NCBI RefSeq assembly: GCF_017573545.1
Contig: NZ_JAGEOK010000054.1
Span: forward strand, 1-45,501
Source of the DNA: Actinomadura nitritigenes
GTDB lineage: Bacteria > Actinomycetota > Actinomycetes > Streptosporangiales > Streptosporangiaceae
DNA length: 45,501 nt
Reading direction: 5' to 3'
Of this stretch, positions 8,978 through 16,984 are shown piece after piece (position 1 is the stretch's first letter; each line of letters opens with the position of its first letter). The position numbers and the translations under genes were made by a program. The notes under the pieces are model-generated. The model was not told where the DNA came from and did not search any database. It saw only the letters and a program-made list of their open reading frames with translations.

Positions 8978-10444
8978 CTATCCCATGCCGGCCCGCCGGA
9001 CGTTGCGAGAAAGCGCGATCGCGAAGAGAGCGCCGACGGCGCTCAGAACCGCCATGCACACCGCCGCCGAGGACATCGCGTGCGCCGAGGAGTGCGCCTG
9101 TGCCAGGGAATGCGGTGGGAAGGGCGTGGCCAGGGAGAAGTACAGGGTGCCGAACGCGGCGACGCCGATGACCTGACCGAGTTGCATGGTGGTGGTCAGC
9201 ACGCCGCTGGCGTCGGCCGCCTTGGCGGGCGGCACGCGGAGCAGCGACTGGGCCAGCAGCGGGCTGAGCGTCAGGCCCATGCCGATTCCGCAGACGACCA
9301 GCGCTGCCCATAGCAGCGGGCCGTCCTGCGTACCGTCGTGGAAACCGGCGGCGATGCCGAGGTAGGCCAGAACGCACAGGACGAGCCCCGCCGGGGACAG
9401 CAGGTGGTGGAGGCGCTGCGGCAGCCTCCGCCAGTAGAAGCCCACCAGTCCGAACACCGCCGCGACCGGGGCGAAGGTCGAGCCGGCGCGCAGCGCGCCG
9501 TCCCCGAGGCCGGACTGCAGGTGTATCGCCAGGGTGAACATGAACCCGCCGTAGGCGATCTGCATGCACGTCAGGGCGCTGATGCCGGGGGCGATCGCGG
9601 GCGCCCGCAGGACGGCCAGGTCCAGCAACGGATCACCGCCGCCAGCCGCGACGTTCCGCTCGACCAGGACGAAGATCCCCGCCAGTGCGACACCGGCTGC
9701 GACGCACAGGTACGTCCAGGCCGGCCAGCCGGTCTCGTGCCCCAGCACCAGCGGGAATACGACCAGGGACACCGCGGGCACGGCGATGGCGAGCCCGGCG
9801 GCGTCGAGCCGGCGGGTGCCGCGGGGGGCGTCGGCGGGGACGAGCCTCGGGATGAGCGCCATCAGCAGGGCGCCGAGCGGCACGTTGACGAGGAAGACCG
9901 GGCGCCATGAGGCGCCGAGCAGATCGGCGTTGACCAGAACGCCGCCGAGGACCAGCCCCGCCAGTGCGCCGACCGAAAGCACGACACCGTAGGCCGACAG
10001 CGCGGTGGCGCGCGCCGCGCCCTCGAAGCGCATCTGGATGACACTGATGATCTGCGGGACCATGACCGCCGCGCCCGCGCCCTGGACGAGGCGGGCACCG
10101 ATCAGCAGCACGCTGTCCGGCGCGATTCCGCAGACCAGCGAGGTGACCGTGAAGACGCCGGCGCCCCACAAGTACATCCGCCGCCGGCCGTAGAGGTCGC
10201 CGAGGCGCGCCCCGGTGATCAGCAGCATGGCGTAGGTGACGGTGTACCCTCCGACCACCAGTTGCAGGGACGCGCCGGAGGCGTGCAGGTCGGCGCCTAT
10301 CGTGGGTACCGCGACGTTGACGATCGTGACGTCGAGCAGGGCCATGAACTGGCCGAGCAGGAGCACCGCCAGCATCGTCCACGGCCGCCCTTCCCGTTGA
10401 GGCGTAGGGCCGGGCGGTTTGGCCGTGAGATTCAGGCCGGCCAT
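8978..10444 (-). CDS. MFS exporter, DHA2 (14-TM) family
   Basis: A 488-residue major facilitator of the EmrB/QacA type. It opens with GQFMALLDVTIVNVAVPTIG (motif D1), then GARLGDLYGRRRMYLWG (motif A) and VQGAGAAVMVPQIISVI, with 14 predicted membrane segments. It should exchange protons for a cationic or amphipathic drug or metabolite. It is first in an operon with the monooxygenase-like gene and hydrolase, and divergent from an ECF sigma gene across 236 bp that contains repeated GTCACC motifs. The combination looks like efflux plus modification of a redox-active compound (inference). Confidence 0.93.
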   Translation of the reverse strand: MAGLNLTAKPPGPTPQREGRPWTMLAVLLLGQFMALLDVTIVNVAVPTIGADLHASGASLQLVVGGYTVTYAMLLITGARLGDLYGRRRMYLWGAGVFTVTSLVCGIAPDSVLLIGARLVQGAGAAVMVPQIISVIQMRFEGAARATALSAYGVVLSVGALAGLVLGGVLVNADLLGASWRPVFLVNVPLGALLMALIPRLVPADAPRGTRRLDAAGLAIAVPAVSLVVFPLVLGHETGWPAWTYLCVAAGVALAGIFVLVERNVAAGGGDPLLDLAVLRAPAIAPGISALTCMQIAYGGFMFTLAIHLQSGLGDGALRAGSTFAPVAAVFGLVGFYWRRLPQRLHHLLSPAGLVLCVLAYLGIAAGFHDGTQDGPLLWAALVVCGIGMGLTLSPLLAQSLLRVPPAKAADASGVLTTTMQLGQVIGVAAFGTLYFSLATPFPPHSLAQAHSSAHAMSSAAVCMAVLSAVGALFAIALSRNVRRAGMG

Positions 10445-10493
10445 GTCGGTTCCCCCTTTGCATCGGTCGCGCGGTGCCGGGACGGCGGTGCGC

Positions 10494-10637
10494 GGTCACC
10501 CGTACAGATACGAGCCGCCGCGGAACTTCATCGGTCACCCTGCTTCAGGCCCGCCGCATCGCGCGCACGGCCGGTCCAGCGGAGCCGGCGCCGTGGGCGA
10601 TGAGTTTTCGCGTCACCGGGGATCTGTATGGGTGACG
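10494..10637. promoter_or_regulatory. Cluster of GTCACC / GGTGAC motifs in the exporter-ECF sigma divergent region
   Basis: GGTCACCC occurs at about 10494 and 10533, CGTCACC at 10609-10615 and the inverted GGTGACG at 10631-10637. The last two form an inverted repeat upstream of the sigma gene. These could be ECF -35 elements or an operator shared by both divergent transcripts; the sequence alone does not decide. Confidence 0.35.
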
Positions 10638-10680
10638 GACCGGTACCGGCACGCGCAAGCGCGACGAGGGTGGGGGGACC

Positions 10681-11694
10681 ATGCGGCAGCCGAGTGCGAC
10701 GACGCAGAGCGGAGAGGACTTCGCACGCCTCGCCGATCCATACCGGCCGGAGCTTCTGGCGTACTGCTACCGCATGCTCGGTTCCGTCCATGACGCCGAG
10801 GACCTCGTCCAGGAGATCCTGCTGCGCGCGTGGCAGGCGTATGGCGGATTCGAGGGCCGCGCGTCGCTGCGCACCTGGCTGTACCGGATCGCGACCAACA
10901 CCTGCCTGAGAGCGTTGGAGAACCGTGTCCGGCGGCCGCTGCCGTCTGGGCTGAGCGGCCCCGCCGAGGACCCGGACGCGCCCGCGTCCACGGCGATGTC
11001 CGAAGTGCCCTGGTTGCAGCCGATCCCGGAAACGCTGTACGGGGCGAATCCGGCCGACCCTGCATCCGTTGTCGCCTCCCGCGCGGGGATGCGGCTGGCC
11101 CTGATCGCGGCGCTGCAGTACCTGCCGCCCCGGCAGCGCGCGGTGCTGATCCTGCGCGACGTGCTGCGCTGGCAGGCTCCCGAGGTCGCCCGGCTGCTCG
11201 GTGTCTCGGCGGCGGCGGTCAACAGCCTGCTGCAACGCGCCCGCGCGCAACTCGGCCACGCCGCACTGTCCGAGGACGACATCGCCGAACCGACCGATCC
11301 ACAGGTGCGCGGCCTGCTCGACCGGTACGCCGCAGCGTTTCAGACTGCGGATGTCGCGGCGCTGATGCGGCTGCTCACCGCGGACGCCGTCTACGAGATG
11401 CCGCCGATACCGATCTGGTTCGCGGGACGCCGGACGGTCGGGCGCTTCCTCGAACCGAGGCTCCCCGAATCACCTGCCGACATCCGTGTCGTACCGGCCT
11501 CCGCCAACGGCCAGCCCGCACTCGCCACCTACCGACGCGGCCGCGACGGCATGCTCCACGCGCACTCGATCCAGGTCCTCACCATCGAGGCGTCGCTCAT
11601 CGCACGGGTCACCTCGTTCCAGGACCCGGCGCTGTTTGCCACGTTCGGCCTGCCGGACGCCCTGCCTACGCCACACGAGCCGACCATGGACTGA
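10681..11694 (+). CDS. ECF RNA polymerase sigma factor, SigG/TIGR02960-like, with SnoaL-like C-terminal domain
   Basis: A 337-residue extracytoplasmic-function sigma factor. Region 2 spans about residues 16-80 (LLAYCYRMLGSVHDAEDLVQ; RTWLYRIATNTCLRAL). Region 4 spans about 140-195 (LPPRQRAVLILRDVL; EVARLLGVSAAAVNSLLQRA). A C-terminal extension of about 120 residues (LLDRYAAAFQTADVAALMRL; GRRTVGRFLE) has the SnoaL/NTF2-like pattern that in related ECF groups regulates the sigma factor in cis. No anti-sigma gene is adjacent, consistent with that. A GGGGGGA ribosome-binding tract immediately precedes the ATG. It is divergent from the exporter operon, its probable target. Confidence 0.9.
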   Translation: MRQPSATTQSGEDFARLADPYRPELLAYCYRMLGSVHDAEDLVQEILLRAWQAYGGFEGRASLRTWLYRIATNTCLRALENRVRRPLPSGLSGPAEDPDAPASTAMSEVPWLQPIPETLYGANPADPASVVASRAGMRLALIAALQYLPPRQRAVLILRDVLRWQAPEVARLLGVSAAAVNSLLQRARAQLGHAALSEDDIAEPTDPQVRGLLDRYAAAFQTADVAALMRLLTADAVYEMPPIPIWFAGRRTVGRFLEPRLPESPADIRVVPASANGQPALATYRRGRDGMLHAHSIQVLTIEASLIARVTSFQDPALFATFGLPDALPTPHEPTMD

Positions 11695-11718
11695 CCGCCG
11701 GCGGAGAGACGGACCGAG

Positions 11719-12063
11719 ATCTTCGGCGGCACGCAGGACGGGCCGCCGCAGGCCTACGGCAGTCCGGAATGGCAAAAGATCTACGGACGGCTCCGCAACA
11801 CCGTCGAAGGCATGAACGGCTACGCCAAAGCAGACGCACACAAAGGCATCGAGCACGCCGGAAACCGCCGCGTCCGCGGCATCGCCGCGCAGACCCTCCT
11901 GTTGGCCTTCCAACTGGCCCACGCCAACGAACGCAAGGACAACGCCTGGCTCGCCACACTCCCCGGCCCCGAGGGGCGCCCCCACCGCCGAGCCCGCTAT
12001 AAGACACCCAAGCCGCTCGACACCTGGACACCCACCGGGCACATCACCCCGCCCGCGGCCTGA
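11719..12063 (+). pseudogene. C-terminal fragment of a DDE transposase-like mobile-element protein
   Basis: The frame that held the sigma factor continues after its stop with EIFGGTQDGPP, then YGSPEWQKIYGRLRNTVEGM, NGYAKADAHKGIEHAGNRR and RGIAAQTLLLAFQLAHANER, to a TGA at 12061-12063. The pattern (GTPEW..IY..LRN.VEG.NGY.K....E...A..RR.RG.AAQT) is that of a large actinomycete family found near integrated plasmids and ISs. Only the last 115 residues or so remain. Homology is from memory of the motif. An 83-residue ORF starting at the internal ATG 11812 is part of it, not a separate gene. Confidence 0.55.
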
Positions 12064-12940
12064 GTCCTCGGCACTCACGACGCCGGCACACCACCACAAA
12101 CCAGACCCAAGGGCCGAGGCAACTTTCCTGCGCGCCTGTCCCTCCGGTCCCAGCAGTCACAGGAGACTGGCCTCCGTAACGACAAGGACCCCGAAGCTTG
12201 CCAGCTCCGGGGTCGTTTCGTCACTGTGGGGCTAGGACTTTATTCTGTACCCCTCCATCCGACGCCGCCGGGGTCGGCGACGATCGCGGTGCTCGCGCCC
12301 AAAGAGCCTTCTTGACCGCGTGAGTGCAGCCAAGCCGGTGTAGATTTCGAAGCTGACGTCGGCCCACCTCGCGGTGAGCGGTTCAGAATCGGGCTGTGTT
12401 AGCCGCAACTGCTGGACTCGTTCATCGAGTAGCTGTGCTGCGGGAATTGGCGGGGCGTTGGACCACACCGCCAACGGCGCTACGAACTGTCCTCACCGGG
12501 TAGCCCCGCCTGCTGGACTGCGATCGCCTCGACAGGTTGGTCGATCGCGGTGCCGTGGGTTGCCCTGCTCACCGCGGTGGTTGGGCCAACCCGTCGCCGT
12601 CCTCGAGACCACCCGCGCCGACCTGCAGCAACCCTACCGCGGAGACGCGCGTGCCGACCTGCTCGGCTGCCTTCCCCGGCGCCCCCCAGCTCCGAGATTG
12701 TCCAGGCCCGTCAAGTCCAACAGAGCGTCAAGGACCCGAGGAGAATGAAGGCGCTAAGGTCCTACTCGGCTCCGGAGGATTCGAGCCGCATACTCCCGGG
12801 ACAGGCGGTAGCCAAAACGAAACCTGCCCATGACAGAAAGGTGTGGACGAGGTCGAGCTGCACTTCCTCGCCTGCAGGAATACAGCCCATATGATCGATG
12901 CCTTGCTGCTCGAATCAAATGATTGCTCAATACGTGACGG
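12064..12940. other. 877-bp stretch without a supportable gene
   Basis: Short overlapping ORFs exist on both strands (for example 12232-12474 minus and 12374-12748 plus), but none has a recognisable motif, consistent codon bias or a ribosome-binding site. GC is lower than in flanking genes. The only clear structure is the hairpin at 12188-12213. The segment probably represents inserted or decayed mobile DNA next to the transposase tail. Confidence 0.5.
12188..12213 (+). terminator. Hairpin, possible terminator
   Basis: ACCCCG-a-AGCT-tgcc-AGCT-c-CGGGGT forms a 10-pair stem with one mismatch and a 4-nt loop, followed by CGTTTCGTC. The T-tract is weak, as often in high-GC actinobacteria. It would end plus-strand transcription from the sigma/transposase side. 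Confidence 0.45.
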
Positions 12941-13585
12941 TCAACGATTGCCGAGCTTCCGAAGCTTGGCGTCGAACCGCTCACCGAGCCACTCACGTGC
13001 AGCAGCGAGTACTACGACAACGCTTCGCACCGCAGTGGTGATTTCACCGAGCCAGACGCCCCTGTTCGTGCCGAAGCGTTCAACCAACGGCTCGGTCCGA
13101 TAGGGTGAATCGGCATAGAGTATTGCTGCCAGCGATGTGACCACAAGTTGATTTCCCCGGAAGCCGATCTGCTGGCGAAATATTGCCACCTTGTACACTT
13201 CTTGCCAAGGAACATTTAACCTCTGACCATCCAGGGAGAGTGTAAAGCCTTCACTGCCCAGTGTGGCTGGTGATGCCGCGGCGGCACGCCCCTTAAACCC
13301 TCGAACGGCAAGGACCAGATACGGGGGCTCCAGCCCGCCTGCCAGAATCAGCATCGGCAGACCGGCAAGGGACCCGCGAACTAGTACTACTAGGCTGACG
13401 GTTACGAGTAGTGGGAATCTGCAGCGCCGGGCACTCCGATCAGGAGGTGCCTGTCCGACCCCGGACTGCAGCCAAGTCGGATACGGCTCGTCCAAAAAAT
13501 CATTCACGATCGACAACCTTTCCGGCAAACACTTGAGTGAAGCCGACTCGCTGCGATCAATGTACAAGCTCAGAGGGGTTCTCAC
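12941..13585 (-). CDS. Hypothetical membrane-anchored protein
   Basis: A 214-residue ORF with no family I recognise. A hydrophobic segment at about residues 57-82 (FPLLVTVSLVVLV, then LAGLPMLILAGGL) is followed by a soluble part (EGFTLSLDGQRLNVPWQEV, then KVAIFRQQIGF) that resembles bacterial PH-like domains of actinobacterial membrane proteins. A second weak hydrophobic stretch, TAVRSVVVVLAAA, is near the end. Base composition is less GC-rich than the neighbours, which suggests transfer. The first 50 residues are less convincing and the start is uncertain. It follows the SGNH hydrolase by 49 bp on the same strand but does not look like part of that operon. Confidence 0.5.
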   Translation of the reverse strand: MRTPLSLYIDRSESASLKCLPERLSIVNDFLDEPYPTWLQSGVGQAPPDRSARRCRFPLLVTVSLVVLVRGSLAGLPMLILAGGLEPPYLVLAVRGFKGRAAAASPATLGSEGFTLSLDGQRLNVPWQEVYKVAIFRQQIGFRGNQLVVTSLAAILYADSPYRTEPLVERFGTNRGVWLGEITTAVRSVVVVLAAAREWLGERFDAKLRKLGNR

Positions 13586-13634
13586 GCCGCCATGTTAGAG
13601 GCGGAGTAAGTCATCTTCTGCTCTTTTCAAACCC

Positions 13635-14258
13635 CTAGAGGCTGAGCGCGATCCGGTACCGGTTGTAGATCGCTCGGTGCCCGGTGTCGTTCGGGTGGAA
13701 TCCGTCGGTGGTGTATCCGCCGAATGCCGGATCTCCCGTCGGGTTGCGGTTCGGGACGTGGTCGAACAAGTCGGTGAAGGGGACGTACGTGCCGTCGTGC
13801 TTGTGCGCCTGCTCCGCGATTAGCACGTCGTAGTGCGCGACGCGCTCGCAGTCGGTCCATGTCCCTCCGTTGCTCGGCATCCATGTTCCTCCGACCACTA
13901 GCAGCGCGTCCGGCGCGGCGGCGCGAACGCGGTCCAGCGCAGAGGCGCAGTCGGAGGAGAAGGCGTTGTACTCCTGCGCCTCCCGGACGTTGTTGGTGCC
14001 CAGCATGACGAACGTCAGGTCCTCGCCGCCGCTGACATTGGAGACCGAGGTGAAGACGGTGTTGCCATTGGCATTGTGGGTGTGGTCGTAACTGCCGTAG
14101 GCGACCGGGCCGACCGACTCGAGGCGGGCCCGCATGAGATACCGCCAGGAGTTCTCCAGCGTGCTGGCGAAGGATCCCCGGTAGCCGACGGAGTCGCCGA
14201 GGAAGTTGACGCGCAGCGTTCCGGTATTGGGCCAGGTGATTTTTCCTGCCTGGGTCAC
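13635..14258 (-). CDS. SGNH/GDSL-type hydrolase
   Basis: A 207-residue SGNH-fold esterase or deacetylase-like protein. Block I has the nucleophile in NFLGDSVGYRG (Ser23), block III is VMLGTNNVRE, and block V is TTDGFHPNDTGH with the catalytic Asp and His. No signal peptide is visible, so it should act inside the cell. The start chosen is GTG 14258, with AGAAGGGA about 8 nt upstream; an upstream GTG at 14294 lacks a good ribosome-binding site. It is the last gene of the nine-gene glycan operon. Removal of acyl groups from imported sugars is the simplest role (inference). Confidence 0.82.
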   Translation of the reverse strand: MTQAGKITWPNTGTLRVNFLGDSVGYRGSFASTLENSWRYLMRARLESVGPVAYGSYDHTHNANGNTVFTSVSNVSGGEDLTFVMLGTNNVREAQEYNAFSSDCASALDRVRAAAPDALLVVGGTWMPSNGGTWTDCERVAHYDVLIAEQAHKHDGTYVPFTDLFDHVPNRNPTGDPAFGGYTTDGFHPNDTGHRAIYNRYRIALSL

Positions 14259-14305
14259 TTTCCGGTCCCTTCTGTGTGCTGCCTCCGCGTTCACGCTGGC
14301 CTGTG

Positions 14306-15355
14306 CTAGTGGAGTAGGCGCAAGACGTTGCCGCTGTACACCTTTTCCAGCACGTCGTCGGGTAGGTCGAGTGCGGATATGGCCCAGCGGCCCTGGGGCG
14401 GGATCTCCTCGTCGGGGGCGTAGGGAAAGTGCTCGTCAGCGGTCTCCAGGAAGCGGTAGTGGGTGGGGTACGAGGACGCCGAGAGCGGGAAGGCGTCGGT
14501 GCCGAACAGGACGCGGTCGGGGTGGCGGGTGAACAGTGTCCGGGCCGCGCGGGGCCGGCGGCCGAGTTCGGCGAGCCTGCCGGCGATGTCGATGTGGAAG
14601 TTCGGATGCTCGTCCAGCATGCGCGAGACCCATCGGAGGTCCTCGGCGTAGCAGCCGACGTGCGCGCCGATGAAGACGGTGCGCGGGTGGGTGGCGACTA
14701 GGCCTTCCAGGGCGTCCATGAGTCGCTGGAAGGACGGGATTCCGGGGCGGTCGAAGTGCCAGTCCGGATGGGCCAGCAGTTCTTCGAGCCGCTCGTTGTG
14801 CCGGTCGGCGGGGTGGAAGAACGCCACCGGATCGGCGGTGTGGATCAGCACGGGCAGGCCGAGTTCGCCGGCTGCGGCGAAGACGGGGGCGAGGCGCGGA
14901 TCGTCCGGCAGGACCAGGCGACCGTCGGGTCCGGTGTAGTGCAGGCCGAGCGTCTTCCAGACCTTCAGGCCGCGGGCGCCGCGCGCGTGTGAGTCTTCGA
15001 GGCTGCCCACCAGCCGGTCGACGCCGTCGCGTTCGCGGAGCAGGCCCCAGTCGAGTTGGCAGAACGTGAGGAACCGGCCCGGGTGGGCGCGGTCGTAGCG
15101 GTCGAGGTTGGCCGACATCTCCTCTCCCCACATGCCGTCGAGGTTCACGATGGCGGCCACGTCGTGCTCGTCCATGAGCGCGAGCAGCCGGCCCACGTCC
15201 GGCGCCATCCATCCGCCGTCTCCGGTGAGCCAGCGGCCGAGGTGGTTGTGGACGTCGACGCATCGGTACCGCGGCCGCGGGACATGGCTCCCGGGGATGG
15301 CGACGCTCGGGCGCGGCGCATAGTCGGACAGCCGCAGATCGTGGAGATCGGGCAT
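14306..15355 (-). CDS. Amidohydrolase-family metal-dependent hydrolase (amidohydrolase_2 type)
   Basis: A 349-residue TIM-barrel hydrolase of the PF04909 kind. The metal-site motifs are in order: VDVHNHLGRW (HxH, near residue 36), GLKVWKTLGLHY, PVLIHTADP, VFIGAHVGC and VLFGTDAFP. The set suggests a mononuclear or binuclear metal enzyme acting on a C-N, C-O or C-C bond of a small cyclic or sugar-derived acid. It has no signal peptide and is cytoplasmic. Only 7 bp separate it from the GH20 gene upstream. The exact reaction cannot be read from sequence; sugar lactone hydrolysis or deacetylation is conceivable. Confidence 0.85.
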   Translation of the reverse strand: MPDLHDLRLSDYAPRPSVAIPGSHVPRPRYRCVDVHNHLGRWLTGDGGWMAPDVGRLLALMDEHDVAAIVNLDGMWGEEMSANLDRYDRAHPGRFLTFCQLDWGLLRERDGVDRLVGSLEDSHARGARGLKVWKTLGLHYTGPDGRLVLPDDPRLAPVFAAAGELGLPVLIHTADPVAFFHPADRHNERLEELLAHPDWHFDRPGIPSFQRLMDALEGLVATHPRTVFIGAHVGCYAEDLRWVSRMLDEHPNFHIDIAGRLAELGRRPRAARTLFTRHPDRVLFGTDAFPLSASSYPTHYRFLETADEHFPYAPDEEIPPQGRWAISALDLPDDVLEKVYSGNVLRLLH

Positions 15356-15362
15356 GGCCGCC

Positions 15363-16973
15363 TCAACGGCCTTCGCGCAGGGGACGGGTCCATTCGGAGA
15401 CCTTCGCCTGCCAGGCGTCGTCCTCCTCGGGACGCCCGGCCACGCCGGGGCGGCGCTGCCAGGGCAGCGGTCCCGCTTCGGGACGGTACTCCACGCCGAG
15501 TGCGGCGAGGCGGTCCAGGTGGGCGCCGAGCCGCCGCCGGAACCCGGCCGGGTCCCGGTCCTCGGTGCTCCACACGGTCTCGGCGAAGGCGGCGAGCCGG
15601 GGGAAGGCCATGTAGTCCAGCTGCCGAGGGGAGTCGATCAGTTCGGTCCACAGGCAGCACTGGGCGCCGAGGATGTGGCGGGCCGCCCGGTCTCCCGCGA
15701 GCGCGGGCGGGATCGGTTCGAAGGCGTAGACGTCGTCGACGGTGAGGACGGTGCCGAACGGCACTGGTTCCTGGTCGCCGGGCGCCTGACGGTAGTCCAG
15801 GTAGACCGAGGTGTTGGGGCAGGGGACGACGTCGTGTCCGCTCTTGGCGGCGACTACGGTGCCGTGGTCGTCCCGCCACGAGGTGATGACGGTGTGCTCG
15901 GGCGCGCCCCTCCCCTCCAGGATCTCGTCCCAGCCGACCGTGCGTCGTCCGTGGGCGGCGAGGTGGCCCGCGATCCGGCCGATGATCCAACTCTGCAGGT
16001 CGGCCTCGTCGCGCAGGCCGAGCTCGCGGATCCGGCGCTGCGCGGCCGGGCTCGCCCGCCACTGGTCCTTGCGGCATTCGTCGCCGCCGATGCTGATGTA
16101 CGGGCTCGGGAACAGCTCCACGACCTCGTCCAGGACGTTCTGGAAGAACGCGATCGTGTGCTCCTCGGCGTTGAGGACGTTCGGGCCGACGCCCCAGGTC
16201 GTGGCGACGTCGAGTGGGGTGTCGAGGTTGCCGAGCTCGGGGTGGGCGGCGATCGCCGCCTGGGTGTGGCCGGGCAGGTCGATCTCCGGGACGACGGTGA
16301 TGTGCCGCTGGGCGGCGTAGGCGACGATCTCGCGGACATCGTCCTGGCTGTAGTAGCCGCCGTGGGGACGCCCGTCGCCGGGACCGTTCCATCCGACCTG
16401 GCTCTCCCGGCGCCACGCACCGACCCCGGTCAGCCGCGGATAGCGCCTGATCTCCAGCCGCCAGCCCTGGTCGTCGGTGAGGTGCAGGTGAAGGATGTTC
16501 AGCTTGTGCAGGGCCATCAGGTCGATGAAGCGCAGCAGGTCCGCCTTGGGGAGGAAGTTCCGGGCGACGTCGAGGAGGCAGCCGCGCCAGGCGAAGCGTG
16601 GCCGGTCCTCGATCCGGACGTGGGGCAGCGGGAGACTCCGGCCGGCGGCGGCCTTCCGGTACGCCTCGGGCGGGAGGAGCTGCCGGAGGGTCTGCGCGCC
16701 GTGGAACGCGCCCGCGCCGTCGCCGGCCTCGATGAGCGCGCCGCCGGCGTCGACGCTCAGCCGGTACGCCTCCGGTGGCATCTCCCTGACCGCGAGCGTG
16801 ATCCCGCCCGGTCGCGGCCCGGACGGCAGCTCGCCGCCGGTGACGGTGCTCAGCTCGCCGCGCAGCCATGCGGCGACCTCGGCGAGCGCGAGGTCGGCGG
16901 TCAGGGTGGTGTGCCGGTCGAGGACGAGCCGCCCCGGACGTGTGTCGAGACTTACCGGTTTCGGGATGACCAT
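15363..16973 (-). CDS. Beta-N-acetylhexosaminidase, GH20
   Basis: A 536-residue GH20 enzyme that removes terminal beta-GlcNAc/GalNAc. The N-terminal GH20b-like domain (MVIPKPVSLDTRPGRLVL) precedes the barrel, which contains CLLDVARNFLPKADLL, HLHLTDDQGWRLEI, PEIDLPGHTQAA and the catalytic pair in SIGGDECRKDQW (Asp298-Glu299) for substrate-assisted catalysis. A longer ORF extends upstream to 17162, but it overlaps the GH27 gene. The ATG at 16973 with a GGGGG site at -9 and the expected family N-terminus is the start. No signal peptide, so it probably acts on imported oligosaccharides. It is 11 bp downstream of the GH27 gene. Confidence 0.92.
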   Translation of the reverse strand: MVIPKPVSLDTRPGRLVLDRHTTLTADLALAEVAAWLRGELSTVTGGELPSGPRPGGITLAVREMPPEAYRLSVDAGGALIEAGDGAGAFHGAQTLRQLLPPEAYRKAAAGRSLPLPHVRIEDRPRFAWRGCLLDVARNFLPKADLLRFIDLMALHKLNILHLHLTDDQGWRLEIRRYPRLTGVGAWRRESQVGWNGPGDGRPHGGYYSQDDVREIVAYAAQRHITVVPEIDLPGHTQAAIAAHPELGNLDTPLDVATTWGVGPNVLNAEEHTIAFFQNVLDEVVELFPSPYISIGGDECRKDQWRASPAAQRRIRELGLRDEADLQSWIIGRIAGHLAAHGRRTVGWDEILEGRGAPEHTVITSWRDDHGTVVAAKSGHDVVPCPNTSVYLDYRQAPGDQEPVPFGTVLTVDDVYAFEPIPPALAGDRAARHILGAQCCLWTELIDSPRQLDYMAFPRLAAFAETVWSTEDRDPAGFRRRLGAHLDRLAALGVEYRPEAGPLPWQRRPGVAGRPEEDDAWQAKVSEWTRPLREGR

Positions 16974-16984
16974 CGATGCCCCCG

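Noticed and set aside
12232..12748. Short ORFs of 80 and 124 codons
   Set aside because: Overlapping on opposite strands, no ribosome-binding sites or recognisable sequence.
12755..12840. tRNA-like stretch (peptide reading GSGGFEPHTPG, as seen when tRNA genes are translated antisense)
   Set aside because: A T-arm-like GCTCGAATCC is present on the minus strand, but no complete cloverleaf with acceptor and anticodon stems could be built.
13635..14294. Longer SGNH start at GTG 14294
   Set aside because: No ribosome-binding site before it, while the GTG at 14258 has AGAAGGGA at a suitable distance.
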